Shown piece after piece: positions 21,731-34,957 of a stretch of DNA of 64,000 nucleotides. Location of the stretch: positions 104,169,501 through 104,233,500 of the forward strand of contig NC_092334.1 in NCBI RefSeq assembly GCF_046630445.1, written 5' to 3'. The number at the start of each line of letters is the position of its first letter. The first letter of the stretch is position 1. A program made the position numbers and the translations under genes. The DNA comes from Rutidosis leptorrhynchoides (lineage: Eukaryota > Streptophyta > Magnoliopsida > Asterales > Asteraceae). Under the pieces are notes generated by a model that was not told the DNA's origin, ran no database searches, and worked only from the letters and a program-made list of their open reading frames with translations.

Positions 21731-24700
21731 TGTAACGACCCTGGTTTTTCCATCTTTTATTAATAATATTTATCATTAATACTTGCGCTTTAATGAATGT
21801 ATTTTATTACATTTACTTGTCACCGTGATTGACTTTACATGGCCCGACTCGTCTTTGTGACACACGAACTTTTCATGAATAATATTTCGAATATTATTTG
21901 CATTCATGATTACTTATTATTAATCATTTTTAATTAACTAGTGTTAGTAGTTAATTACTTGAGCTTTATTGGATTAATTGTGACTTACTTAGACTTGGGC
22001 TTTTATTAATGGACTCATGATTAATGGACTTGGAAGCCCACCCTACTCTCTTAATGGATTAATTAGGAGCCCATTTTGTTACAAGTATTTCATTTAGGCT
22101 TAAACTAGTTTAGTTGGTGAATGAAAGACTAGTTACAAGAATACTTACAACACTTTCCCACACCATTTAACCTTATTACCATTTTAAGCTAAATACATGC
22201 AAGTAACTAGTGGACTTTTTCTCTTTTTGGCACCCCTTGGAGCCGTCGGTTTTGATGGGTAAAGGAGGGGTTCCATTTTCTTTTTTTGTGATACTTATTT
22301 ACTAGTATTCCTCGTTTTTTTTACACACACACTTACTTACACTTTCTTTCTCCAAGCATTTTCTCTCTAACTTTGTAAGTTACAAACCTTATTTCTCCTC
22401 TCTTTTTCTCTTTGAAACCGAAACATAAACTCACATCATCATCATCATTTGCTTGTTTAAGTTACTTGTTATTTATTGTTGTTTAATTATTTGTTGTTGT
22501 TTGTTGTTGTTAAGAATCAAACTTTCTAGTTTATTCTTCATATCATCTTGTTCATACAAGAACATACAAGAGCTAAGGAGAATCAAGTTCATAGTTTGAT
22601 TTCTCCATAAAACTTGTTAAAAGAAAGTTCATGAGTTTTAAAATCATACTTGTGTTCATGTTTGTAAACTTAAAGTTTACTTTCTTAAAAGATCAAAGCC
22701 TTGGCTTGAATCTTTCTAAGTATGAACAACCATGAACTTATTACTTGTAGATTAGTTTATTTCTTCATTTCCTTGCACTTTGAATTCGAGATTTGTGGTT
22801 GTTGGTCAAGTGTTACTAGTTAATCTTGATCTCATACTTCTTGAAACTAAAGTTAACTTTATAAGTTCAAGAACATGGAAGTATAACTTTCTAGTTATAA
22901 CTTCATATACTTATGAAAGATCTAAGTTTCTATAGCTTGTGGTCTGCTTATTTTGTTGTAAACAAAAGCTTGTAAGCTTATATACACTTTACAAGATGAA
23001 AATCTAAGTTTCATAACTTATGGTTTCATTAAAGTAAAGATTCAAGTGTTGTAACTTAGGATCTAACTTAAGAACTTTAGATCTAGACTTTGGGTCTAGG
23101 ATCTTCAAGATCTAACTAAGAACTATGTTCTACAACTTAAGATCTTGTTTAGTTAGTTTACTTTCAAGTTTATAGCTTTATATTACATTTAGAACTCATG
23201 AATGTGTCAGATCTAAGATCTTGATGTAACCTTGGTTCATCAAACTACTTACAACACTTAATTGAGTTGTGCTACATATCATAGACATACACTAGTGTTA
23301 TGATGGTCAAAACTTGGTAAAGATGATGCAAACCCATCAACGAGTTGTACACTTGAAGCTACAAGCATCGAGGATGAGAACCGTGATGAACATCAAGCAC
23401 CAAGAACCCACCGGAACACCTTTAGCTACTGTTTCTGGAACTGACCAGACCATCTGGGCTATTGTAAAGTTTATTTTCAGTTTTCTCAGTTCGTGTAGAT
23501 GACTTTTCATTTAAGACTCGTCTTAATCCGAGTTACGGTTTAGGATTTATGTCCCTCCGAATGTCACTATGTCCTTTTAACGTTGTGCTGAAAATTATGA
23601 CCTACTCGTACTTAAACCGTCACCACAGTTAAAAAAAGACGATTTCGGTTCTGTAAACTTGTCAGCACCTAGGGGACTCATATACGGAGCCATGGCCACT
23701 GGTCTCACCTCAATTCAGTTTGTATAGAGGCCGTGGTGACTGAACAAAGTCAGCCTTTGTTTCAAACTCTTTTCTTGAACGAAACTTACTTTATACTTTT
23801 TGTTTAAAGATGAATGATGATGATACTTAAGACCTAATTTACATAATTTTAAACCTTTGGGAACGATTTACTGACTTAGTAACTTTTGACTTAGGTTGAG
23901 GACCTTTCGTACCAAACTACTTGCTTACTATTCCCGCGTATCGACTTTTACTACTTTCCACTGTGAGTTATAGCATCCCTTTTTACTTTAACTATTTTGG
24001 GAACTGAGAATACATGTGCATTTTACATTTTACATACTAGGCACGAGTACTTAAACTTTATATATGTGTGGGTTATACAACGGCATAAACTTTCCCCTTA
24101 GCTCGGTAACGTTTAGTCATTGGTCTTTGAACCGGTGAACGCGAATCTTAGATATGGATCCATAGGGTTTGACATCCCCACTCGGGCTAGTAGCGTTAGC
24201 ATTTAACGGGTGTTTAATACTTCGTAAACATACACACTCGCCAAGTGTACTTTTAGGGGGTGATAAACGTTAAGTTAGTTACCAAGTGCCCACGGTTATA
24301 CATATACTTTTCAAACTGTTTTGAAACGCTGTTGAAGCACTGAAATCTCGTGGCCTACCTTACATTACTGTTATACTTAAACTATAGCTCACTAACCTTT
24401 GTGTTGACGTTTTTAAGCATGTTTTTCTCAGGTGCTTAAGGTTTGCTTGCTTCCGCTGTACTAGTCATGCTTTGTAGATACCCGCTGCGCTTATTAGAGA
24501 TGTCACCGTATGAAACGTTTAATTTTCATTCAAACTATATTACTTTTGAAACGATGTAATTGTAACGACCTACGGGTCAAGTACTATTATTTTTGCTTGC
24601 TATTCGTTGAAGCATACTTTCGGATGTTAAACATTTGACGTTGGTTAAAACGTCACCTTTTATCATGAATGCAAACTCTTTTTGAAACCGCATATAGTAT

Positions 24701-24763
24701 TTGACCTTGTAATGATTCTATTGTTGATGATTCGTACACGATGGTTTTGTACGGGGCATCACA
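21731..24763 (+). mobile_element. 5' LTR of element A
   Basis: Begins TGTAACGACCC and ends GGGGCATCACA. It contains the conserved block CTCACTAACC...TTCTCAGG...CTTCCGCTG at 24388-24457. No MITE is present at the site (around 22512) that is occupied in the 3' LTR. Confidence 0.92.
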
Positions 24764-25097
24764 TTTGGTATCAGAGCATTGGTTGTAGGGAATTAGGTTG
24801 CATTAGTGAGTCTAGACCGGATCGAGTAGGATTCACTAATAGGACTAATCTACAACTTGCTAGTTTACTTGTTTCTGCGAAACTTGCCGCATGCTGCTGC
24901 TTACTTTTACTGCTATATGCCGTATACTGTTACTTTCTTTCATTACTGCATGTTATTATCTGCTTTCGATTGCATGATACTTGTCGTTATTTCCATGCTA
25001 CTTACTGCTATAGATGATCTAGACTGTCGTAGTTACTTTGCCTAATATGTGCTTGCTTTATGACTTACTGACATGGAAAAAGTTATTTTTCCTTGTA

Positions 25098-25964
25098 ATG
25101 TCGGATATTCCACCTGTTATCATTTTGGAGAGCGACTCAGACTCATCCGCCACCTCGCCTGCCGTTGTTGCCGATTCTCATATCCCGTCGTCAACACCCT
25201 CCAGTGACTCAGGCGCTTCGTCCTCCGGAGCTAGTAGCCATGCACCCGGCCCAGTGATTACCTCAGACAGAGCTGAGGACCCACCGAAGATTCCAGCTCC
25301 ACTTGCCCCAGGACCTCCGGAGCCACAGCACCATCCCGGTGGTGTTGTGATTCCCGCGGAACTTGGGGAAGGTCCGGTCCGTAATGAGCATAACCATTGG
25401 TGCCGACGCCATCCTGATGGACGTTTAGTGCCGATCCCGCCTTTTAGATACCGACTGATGATGTCTGCCCGAGGAGAGCCACCCGTGCAGCCACCCACAG
25501 CCAATTTAAACAACCCTTCATCCGACGACTCATCCTCTGAAGACTCCAGTGACGATGATTCCGATGAGGACCCCGATTAGGACCCCGATGAGGCACCTGT
25601 GCAGCCACCCTCCACCCCGCCGAAGAAGCAGTACCGTTTCGATGGTACCGTTATTCCAGGGATTAATGGAGGTCGACCATTTGTTAATGCACATGGACTG
25701 AGGACTAGAGTCACCGCCCGTAAGTGGCTCGTGCCGTATCCTGCTGATCCATTCATACGTAAGGCTCCCCGATATGCAGCATCTACTTCTGGAGCCGGAC
25801 CATCTGCACCACCAGCACCACCCGTACCGACTGCACCGCCTGCCCCACCATCTCCCTCTGTCGAGGAACTGACAAGGGAAGTGGAGACCCTCCGTGCTCG
25901 GGTAGCTGAGCTAGAGGACCAGATGTTCCACGTAATGGACATCCTACACCCACCATCACCATAG
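25098..25964 (+). pseudogene. Accessory ORF of element A upstream of gag (acidic, Pro-rich, coiled-coil end)
   Basis: A frame of 288 codons starts MSDIPPVIILESDSDSS and is interrupted once, by TAG at 25578-25580 within DEDPD*DPDEAP. The first half is Ser/Asp/Pro-rich. The middle has KQYRFDGTVIPGINGGRPFV and RKWLVPYPADPF. A Pro/Ala run follows, and the end, VEELTREVETLRARVAELED, has heptad spacing like a coiled coil. It lies between the primer-binding site and gag on the sense strand. I do not recognise its family and assign no function. The stop is the only break seen. Confidence 0.6.
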
Positions 25965-26263
25965 GACATTTGTAGTAGATTTCATTATGTAATCTCACTT
26001 GTAGTTTTATGTTTTTACTTATGTATTGTACGAACCTATGCGGATGTATGCAACTTGTTATTAATGAACGAAACTTTGTGTTGTTTAATTCTTGCACAGT
26101 GTTCTATTTACGTTACTGTATGATGACTTTGTGGTATCTGTATCTATTTGTGTTACTTAAATAGCATGTGTTGTGTTGATTCCATGCTAGATACCATATA
26201 CTGTATTATTACTATTTGAATACTGGATTTTGACTTGAGTCAAAATTTTTGTTTAGAACATCA

Positions 26264-27909
26264 ATGGCCAACGGAAGATCAACGCCAACAGCAGCACAGA
26301 TCGAGGAAATGATCGCTGAACGTGTGGCCACAGCTTTAGCGGAAAGGAACCCCCAAGCTCCACCAGTGAACCCGCCCATTCGTAATGGATACACATACAA
26401 AGAGTTTCAAAGCTGCAAGCCCCACAACTTTAGTGGAACTGAGGGGCTGGTTGGTCTCACTAGGTGGTTTGAGAAATTAGAATATGTGTTTCGAGTTAGT
26501 AACTGCTCAGAATCGAACAAAACCAAGTATGCTTCATGTACGCTGTCAGACGGCGCACTAACTTGGTGGAACACATTGGCTCAAGCAAAGGGTATTGACG
26601 AGGCATATGCTACGCCGTGGGAAGAATTGAAGGGGGCCATGATTGAAGAGTACTGTCCCCAAACAGAGATCTAGAAAATGGAGATTGAGTTTATGCAGTT
26701 GAAGGTTGTGGGAAACGATCTCGATGGTTACAACCGTAGGGATCTGGAATTAGCCCTGATGTGTCCTACCATGGTTACCCCAGAGTTTAAGCGTATAGAA
26801 AGGTATTTGTGGGGACTTCCTAAGTCCATTAAGGGAAATGTCACCTCGTCTAAGCCAAACAATGTCCCGGAAGCAATGCGCATGGCGCATACCTTAATGA
26901 ACCAAATCATCATCGATGAACCGGAAAAGGCAAAATCTGAAGTGGGTAGTAGTGATAAGCGTAAGTGGGATAACAACAAGGGGAGAGCCTATGATCAAAC
27001 CCCTACTAAAAGGCACAATGATGGGAGGAACCCCAATCCGAACACCAACTCGAACCCCAACTACAAAGGCAGTCTGCCACAGTGCAAGAGGTGCTACAAG
27101 CACCATACCGGGTACTGTAACGTTGTTTGTGAAAAATGCAAAAAGACCGGGCATATTGGCAGAGACTGCAAGATCACCACCATGACTGGGAAGCTGAACC
27201 CCAATGGACCGAGAAAGTGCTATGAATGCGGACAGACGGGCCACTTCAGAAATGAGTGTTCCAACAAGCGAAAGGACGGCGTACCACCGCGTGGCAGAGC
27301 TTTCAAAGTAAATGCAAGGGATGCTCGTGAGAACCCTGACTTGGTGACAGGTATATTCACTATCAACAATCTATTAACTTCTGTCCTATTTGATACTGGT
27401 GCCGATAGAAGTTATGTATGTAGACACTTTTGCTCTAAGATAAATTGGTCGTTAGTTCCTTTAAAGGAGAGTATGCTTGTAGAGGTAGCCAATGGAAAAC
27501 TTGAGAAAGTTGACTAAGTTAGCCGAGGAGCTATTATCAACATAGCTGGTGTGGATTTCGAGATTGACTTGATACCCATTAAGTTGGGAAGCTTTGATGT
27601 TATTGTCGGTATGGACTGGTTGACCAAGATAAGGGCTGACATTATCTGTGGAGATAAAGCTCTTCGTATACCGCACAGAAATGGTGAGCCACTGATTATT
27701 TACGGAGAGAGATGTAGCTCGAGACTAAATCTCATTAGTTGCATGAAAGCGCAAAAGATCATGAAGAAAGGACGTCTTGCTGTTCTAGCACATGTGAAAA
27801 CGTTAGAAACTGAGGTGGAGAGCGTGGAGGATGTACGAATTGTGAACGAATTTTCTGATGTCTTTCCGGAAGAATTGCCTGGATTACCGCCACCGAGATC
27901 AGTGGAGTT
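26264..27909 (+). pseudogene. Gag-protease region of element A
   Basis: The frame starts MANGRSTPTAAQIEEMIAER. It has the retrotransposon gag core (YKEFQSCKPHNFSGTEG, ALTWWNTL), three zinc knuckles (one reads C-YE-C-GQTG-H-FRNE-C), and an aspartic protease motif LFDTGADRSYV. It continues to PGLPPPRSVEF, where element B enters. Stops at 26672-26674 (TAG) and 27515-27517 (TAA) lie in an otherwise continuous frame. Gag would form the capsid-like particle and the protease would cleave the polyprotein. This copy cannot make the full product. Confidence 0.85.
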
Positions 27910-30900
27910 TGAAATGTCCCGTTCTTATTGATTAAAAACGTTCCATATTAATTGATTTCGTTGCGAGGTTTTGACCTCTATATGAGACGTTTTTCAAAGA
28001 CTGCATTCATTTTAAAACAAACCATAACCTTTATTTCATCAATAAAGGTTTAAAAAGTTTTACGTAGATTATCAAATAATGATAATCTAAAATATCCTGT
28101 TTACACACGACCATTACATAATGGTTTATAATACAAATATGTTACAACAAAATAAGTTTCTTGAATGCAGTTTTTACACAATATCATACAAGCATGGACT
28201 CCAAATCTCGTCCTTATTTAAGTATGCGACAGCGGAAGCTCTTAATAATCACCTGAGAATAAACATGCTTAAAACGTCAACAAAAATGTTGGTGAGTTAT
28301 AGGTTTAACCTATATATATCAAATCATAATAATAGACCACAAGATTTCATATTTCAATACACATCCCATACATAGAGATAAAAATCATTCATATGGTGAA
28401 CACCTGGTAACCGACATTAACAAGATGCATATATAAGAATATCCCCATCATTCCGGGACACCCTTCGGATATGATATAAATTTCGAAGTACTAAAGCATC
28501 CGGTACTTTGGATGGGGCTTGTTGGGCCCGATAGATCTATCTTTAGGATTCGCGTCAATTAGGGTGTCTGTTCCCTAATTCTTAGATTACCAGACTTAAT
28601 AAAAAGGGGCATATTCGATTTCGATAATTCAACCATAGAATGTAGTTTCACGTACTTGTGTCTATTTTGTAAATCATTTATAAAACCTGCATGTATTCTC
28701 ATCCCAAAAATATTAGATTTTAAAAGTGGGACTTTAACTCACTTTCACAGATTTTTACTTCGTCGGGAAGTAAGACTTGGCCACTGGTTGATTCACGAAC
28801 CTATAACAATATATACATATATATCAAAGTATGTTCAAAATATATTTACAACACTTTTAATATATTTTGATGTTTTAAGTTTATTAAGTCAGCTGTCCTC
28901 GTTAGTAACCTACAACTAGTTGTCCACAGTTAGATGTACAGAAATAAATCGATAAATATTATCTTGAATCAATCCACGACCCAGTGTATACGTATCTCAG
29001 AATTGATCACAACTCAAACTATATATATTTTGAAATCAACCTCAACCCTGTATAGCTAACTCCAACATTCACATATAGAGTGTCTATGGTTGTTCCGAAA
29101 TATATATAGATGTGTCGACATGATAGGTCGAAACATTGTATACGTGTCTATGGTATCTCAAGATTACATAATATACAATACAAGTTGATTAAGTTATGGT
29201 TGGAATAGATTTGTTACCAATTTTCACGTAGCTAAAATGAGAAAAATTATCCAATCTTGTTTTACCCATAACTTCTTCATTTTAAATCCGTTTTGAGTGA
29301 ATCAAATTGCTATGGTTTCATATTGAACTCTATTTTATGAATCTAAACAGAAAAGTATAGGTTTATAGTCGAAAAAATAAGTTACAAGTCATTTTTGTAA
29401 AGGTAGTCATTTTAGTCGAAAGAACGACGTCTAGATGACCATTTTAGAAAACATACTTCCACTTTGAGTTTAACCATAATTTTTGGATATAGTTTCATGT
29501 TCATAATAAAAATCATTTTCTCAGAATAACAACTTTTAAATCAAAGTTTATCATAGTTTTTAATTAACTAACCCAAAACAGCCCGCGGTGTTACTACGAC
29601 GGCGTAAATCCGGTTTTACGGTGTTTTTCGTGTTTCCAGGTTTTAAATCATTAAGTTAGCATATCATATAGATATAGAACATGTGTTTAGTTGATTTTAA
29701 AAGTCAAGTTAGAAGGATTAACTTTTATTTGCGAACAAGTTTAGAATTAACTAAACTATGTTCTAGTGATTACAAGTTTAAACCTTCGAATAAGATAGCT
29801 TTATATGTATGAATCGAATGATGTTATGAACATCATTACTACCTTAAGTTCCTTAGATAAACCTACTGGAAAAGAGAAAAATGGATCTAGCTTCAACGGA
29901 TCCTTGGATGGCTCGAAGTTCTTGAAGCAGAATCATGACACGAAAACAAGTTCAAGTAAGATCATCACTTGAAATAAGATTGTTATAGTTATAGAAATTG
30001 AACCAAAGTTTGAATATGATTATTACCTTGTATTAGAATAATAACCTACTGTAAGAAACAAAGATTTCTTGAGGTTGGATGATCACCTTACAAGATTGGA
30101 AGTGAGCTAGCAAACTTGAAAGTATTCTTGATTTTATGAAATAGAACTTTTGGAATTTATGAAGAACACTTAGAACTTGAAGATAGAACTTGAGAGAGAT
30201 CAATTAGATGAAGAAAATTGAAGAATTAAAGTGTTTGTAGGTGTTTTTGGTCGTTGGTGTATGGATTAGATATAAAGGATATGTAATTTTGTTTTCATGT
30301 AAATAAGTCATGAATGATTACTCATATTTTTGTAATTTTATGAGATATTTCATGCTAGTTGCCAAATGATGGTTCCCACATGTGTTAGGTGACTCACATG
30401 GGCTGCTAAGAGCTGATCATTGGAGTGTATATACTAATAGTACATACATCTAAAAGCTGTGTATTGTACGAGTACGAATACGGGTGCATACGAGTAGAAT
30501 TGTTGATGAAACTGAACGAGGATGTAATTGTAAGCATTTTTGTTAAGTAGAAGTATTTTGATAAGTGTCTTGAAGTCTTTCAAAAGTGTATGAATACATA
30601 TTAAAACACTACATGTATATACATTTTAACTGAGTCGTTAAGTCATCGTTAGTCGTTACATGTAAATGTTGTTTTGAAACCTTTAGGTTAACGATCTTGT
30701 TAAATGTTGTTAACCCAATGTTTATAATATCAAAAGAGATTTTAAATTATTATATTATCATGATATTATGATGTACGAATATCTCTTAATATGATATATA
30801 TACATTAAATGTCGTTACAACGATAATCGTTACATATATGTCTCGTTTCAAAATCATTAAGTTAGTAGTCTTGTTTTTACATATGTAGTTCATTGTTAAT

Positions 30901-31157
30901 ATACTTAATGATATGTTTACTTATCATAATATCATGTTAACTATATATATAACCATATATATATCATCATATAGTTTTTACAAGTTTTAACGTTCGTGAA
31001 TCACCGGTCAACTTGGGTGGTCAATTGTCTATATGAAACCTATTTCAATTAATCAAGTCTTAACAAGTTTGATTGCTTAACATGTTGGAAACATTTAATC
31101 ATGTAAATATCAATCTCAATTAATATATATAAACATGGAAAAGTTCGGGTCACTACA
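27910..31157 (-). mobile_element. 3' LTR of element B (left copy)
   Basis: On the plus strand it starts TGAAATGTCCCG and ends GGGTCACTACA. It is nearly identical to 37780-41028. Open frames of 84 and 87 codons occur in both LTRs only because the LTRs are copies; they are not genes. Confidence 0.95.
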
Positions 31158-31192
31158 GTACCTACCCGTTAAATAAATTTCGTCCCGAAATT
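31158..31192 (-). other. Polypurine tract region of element B
   Basis: The minus strand reads AATTTCGGGACGAAATTT, then TTAACGGGTAGGTAC directly before the LTR start TG. The AATTTCGGGACGAAATTT phrase is also found before the 3' LTRs of elements A (about 43806) and C (about 48919). Confidence 0.75.
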
Positions 31193-33874
31193 TTAAGCTG
31201 TTGAAGGTGTTGACGAATCTTCTGGAAATAGATGCGGGTATTTCTTCTTCATCTGATCTTCACACTCCCAGGTGAACTCGGGTCCTCTACGAGCATTCCA
31301 TCGAACCTTAACAATTGGTATCTTGTTTTGCTTAAGTCTTTTAACCTCACGATCCATTATTTCTACGGGTTCTTCGATGAATTGAAGTTTTTCGTTGATT
31401 TGGATTTCATCTAACGGAATAGTGAGATCTTCTTTAGCAAAACATTTCTTCAAATTCGAGACGTGGAAAGTGTTATGTACAGCCGCGAGTTGTTGAGGTA
31501 ACTCAAGTCGGTAAGCTACTGGTCCGACACGATCAATAATCTTGAATGGTCCAATATACCTTGGATTTAATTTCCCTCGTTTACCAAATCGAACAACGCC
31601 TTTCCAAGGTGCAACTTTAAGCATGACCATCTCTCCAATTTCAAATTCTATATCTTTTCTTTTAATGTCAGCGTAGCTCTTTTGTCGACTTTGGGCGGTT
31701 TTCAACCGTTGTTGAATTTGGATGATCTTCTCGGTAGTTTCTTGTATAATCTCCAGACTCGTAATCTGTCTATCCCCCACTTCACTCCAACAAATCGGAG
31801 ACCTGCACTTTCTACCATAAAGTGCTTCAAACGGCGCCATCTCAATGCTTGAATGGTAGCTGTTGTTGTAGGAAAATTCTGCTAATGGTAGATGTCGATC
31901 CCAACTGTTTCCGAAATCAATAACACATGCTCGTAGCATGTCTTCAAGCGTTTGTATCGTCCTTTCGCTCTGCCCATCAGTTTGTGGATGATAGGCAGTA
32001 CTCATGTCTAGACGAGTTCCTAATGCTTGCTGTAATGTCTGCCAGAATCTTGAAATAAATCTGTCATCCCTATCAGAGATAATAGAGATTGGTATTCCAT
32101 GTCTGGAAATGACTTCCTTCAAATACAGTCGTGCTAACTTCTCCATCTTGTCATCTTCTCTTATTGGCAAGAAGTGTGCTGATTTGGTGAGACGATCAAC
32201 TATTACCCAAATAGTATCAAAACCACTTGCAGTCCTTGGCAATTTAGTGATGAAATCCATGGTAATGTTTTCCCATTTCCATTCCGGGATTTCGGGTTGT
32301 TGAAGTAGACCTGATGGTTTCTGATGCTCAGCTTTAGCCTTAGAACACGTCAAACATTCTCCTACGTATTTAGCAACATCGGCTTTCATACCCGGCCACC
32401 AAAAATGTTTCTTAAGATCCTTGTACATCTTCCCCGTTCCAGGATGTATTGAGTATCTGGTTTTATGAGCTTCTCTAAGTACCATTTCTCTCATATCTCC
32501 AAATTTTGGTACCCAAATCCTTTCAGCCCTATACCGGGTTCCGTCTTCCCGAATATTAAGATGTTTCTCCGATCCTTTGGGTATTTCATCCTTTAAATTT
32601 CCCTCTTTTAAAACTCCTTGTTGCGCCTCTTTTATTTGAGTAGTAAGGTTATTATGAATCATTATATTCATAGATTTTACTCGAATAAGTTCTCTGTCCT
32701 TCCTGCTCAAGGCATCGGCTACCACATTTGCCTTCCCTGGGTGGTAACGAATCTCAAAGTCGTAATCATTCAATAATTCAATCCACCTACGCTGCCTCAT
32801 ATTTAGTTGTTTCTGATTAAATATGTGTTGAAGACTTTTGTGGTCGGTATATATAATACTTTTGACCCCATATAAGTAGTGCCTCCAAGTCTTTAATGCA
32901 AAAACAACCGCGCCTAATTCTAAATCATGCGTCGTATAATTTTGTTCGTGAATCTTCAATTGTCTAGACGCATAAGCAATCACCTTCGTTCGTTGCATTA
33001 ATACACAACCGAGACCTTGCTTTGATGCGTCACAATAAATCACAAAATCATCATTCCCTTCAGGCAATGACAATATAGGTGCCGTAGTTAGCTTTTTCTT
33101 CAATAACTGAAACGCTTTCTCTTGTTCATCATTCCATTCAAATTTTTTCCCTTTATGCGTTAATGTAGTCAAGGGTTTTGCTATTCTGGAAAAGTCTTGG
33201 ATGAACCTTCTGTAGTAACCAGCTAGTCCTAAAAACTGGCGTATGTGTTTCGGAGTTTTCGGGGTTTCCCACTTTTCAACAGTTTCTATCTTTGCCGGAT
33301 CCACCTTAATACCTTCTTTGTTCACTATGTGACCGAGGAATTGAACTTCTTCCAACCAAAATGCACACTTTGAAAACTTAGCGTACAATTCTTCCTTCCT
33401 CAATACTTCTAACACCTTTCTCAAATGTTCACCATGTTCTTGGTCATTCTTTGAGTAAATAAGTATGTCATCAATGAAAACAATGACAAACTTGTCAAGG
33501 TATGGTCCACACACTCGGTTCATAAGGTCCATGAACACAGCTGGTGCATTAGTTAAACCAAACGGCATGACCATAAACTCGTAATGACCGTAACGTGTTC
33601 TGAAAGCAGTCTTTAGAATATCATCTTCTTTCACCCGCATTTGATGATACCCGGAACGTAAGTCAATCTTTAAATAAACAGACGAGCCTTGTAGTTGATC
33701 AAATAAGTCATCGATTCTCGGTAGTGGGTAGCGGTTCTTGATGGTAAGTTTGTTCAACTCTCGGTAGTCGATACACAACCTGAATGTACCATCTTTCTTC
33801 TTGACAAACAAAACAGGAGCTCCCCACGGTGATGTGCTTGGTCGAATGAAACCACGCTCTAAAAGTTCTTGTAA
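31193..33874 (-). CDS. Pol of element B: reverse transcriptase, RNase H, integrase, chromodomain-like tail
   Basis: This 894-codon stretch is in frame with gag and is separated from it by one TAA (33875-33877). Reverse transcriptase is seen in [20 protein letters not shown] and the catalytic [11 protein letters not shown]. RNase H follows ([18 protein letters not shown], then [12 protein letters not shown]). Integrase shows its zinc-binding H...H...C-x2-C ([12 protein letters not shown]) and DDE residues in [18 protein letters not shown] and [12 protein letters not shown]. The tail [19 protein letters not shown] plus [16 protein letters not shown] resembles the chromodomain-like end of Tekay/Del chromoviruses, which steers integration. 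No break occurs within this part. Whether it is translated depends on passing the upstream stop. The lineage name is inferred from motifs. Confidence 0.9.
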   Translation of the reverse strand, partial: LQELLERGFIRPSTSPWGAPVLFVKKKDGTFRLCIDYRELNKLTIKNRYPLPRIDDLFDQLQGSSVYLKIDLRSGYHQMRVKEDDILKTAFRTRYGHYEFMVMPFGLTNAPAVFMDLMNRVCGPYLDKFVIVFIDDILIYSKNDQEHGEHLRKVLEVLRKEELYAKFSKCAFWLEEVQFLGHIVNKEGIKVDPAKIETVEKWETPKTPKHIRQFLGLAGYYRRFIQDFSRIAKPLTTLTHKGKKFEWNDEQEKAFQLLKKKLTTAPILSLPEGNDDFVIYCDASKQGLGCVLMQRTKVIAYASRQLKIHEQNYTTHDLELGAVVFALKTWRHYLYGVKSIIYTDHKSLQHIFNQKQLNMRQRRWIELLNDYDFEIRYHPGKANVVADALSRKDRELIRVKSMNIMIHNNLTTQIKEAQQGVLKEGNLKDEIPKGSEKHLNIREDGTRYRAERIWVPKFGDMREMVLREAHKTRYSIHPGTGKMYKDLKKHFWWPGMKADVAKYVGECLTCSKAKAEHQKPSGLLQQPEIPEWKWENITMDFITKLPRTASGFDTIWVIVDRLTKSAHFLPIREDDKMEKLARLYLKEVISRHGIPISIISDRDDRFISRFWQTLQQALGTRLDMSTAYHPQTDGQSERTIQTLEDMLRACVIDFGNSWDRHLPLAEFSYNNSYHSSIEMAPFEALYGRKCRSPICWSEVGDRQITSLEIIQETTEKIIQIQQRLKTAQSRQKSYADIKRKDIEFEIGEMVMLKVAPWKGVVRFGKRGKLNPRYIGPFKIIDRVGPVAYRLELPQQLAAVHNTFHVSNLKKCFAKEDLTIPLDEIQINEKLQFIEEPVEIMDREVKRLKQNKIPIVKVRWNARRGPEFTWECEDQMKKKYPHLFPEDSSTPSTA

Positions 33875-34911
33875 TTAGCTTTGCAGTTCTTTCATCTCGT
33901 TGGGTGCGAGTCTGTAAGGAGCACGAGCTATTGGTGCAGCTCCTGGTACAAGATCTATTTGAAATTCAACGGATCGATGTGGGGGTAATCCCGGTAATTC
34001 TTTCAGAAATACATCGGGAAATTCTTTTGCGACGTGAACATCATTGATGCTCTTTTCTTCAGTTTGTACTTTCTCGACGTGTGCTAGAACAGCATAGCAA
34101 CCTTTTCTTATTAGTTTTTGTGCCTTCAAATTACTAATAAGATGTAGCTTCGTGTTGCCCTTTTCTCCGTACACCATTAAGGGTTTTCCTTTTTCTCGTA
34201 TAATGCGAATTGCATTTTTGTAACAAACGATCTCTGCTTTCACTTCTTTCAACCAGTCCATACCGATTATCACATCAAAACTCCCTAACTCTACTGGTAT
34301 CAAATCAATCTTAAATGTTTCGCTAACCAGTTTAATTTCTCGATTCCGACATATATTATCTGCTGAAATTAATTTACCATTTGCTAATTCGAGTAAAAAT
34401 TTACTATCCAAAGGCGTCAATGGACAACTTAATTTAGCACAAAAATCTCTACTCATATAGCTTCTATCCGCACCCGAATCAAATAAAACGTAAGCAGATT
34501 TATTGTCAATAAGAAACGTACCCGTAACAAGCTCCGGGTCTTCCTGTGTCTCTGCTGCATTAATATTGAAAACTCTTCCGCGGCCTTGTCCACTCGTGTT
34601 CTCCTGGTTCGGGCAATTTCTAATAATGTGGTCCGGTTTTCCACATTTATAACAAACTACATTGGCATAACTTGCTCCGACACTACTTGCTCCGCCGTTA
34701 CTCGTTCTGACACCATTTGTTCCTTTCGTTCTATTAACCCCTGGTCCGTAGACCTCACACTTCACCGCGCTATGACCATTTCTTTTACACTTGTTGCAAA
34801 ATTTGGTGCAGAACCCCGAGTGATACTTTTCACACCTTTGGCATAGCTGCTTCTGATTGTTGTTGTTGTTGTTGCGGTTATTATTGTTGTTGGGATGATT
34901 GTTGTAGTTGC

Positions 34912-34957
<46 letters not shown>

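Noticed and set aside
28121-28919. Open frames of 84 and 87 codons, repeated at 37991-38789
   Set aside because: They lie in the two LTRs of element B and match only because the LTRs are copies; composition is that of non-coding AT-rich DNA.
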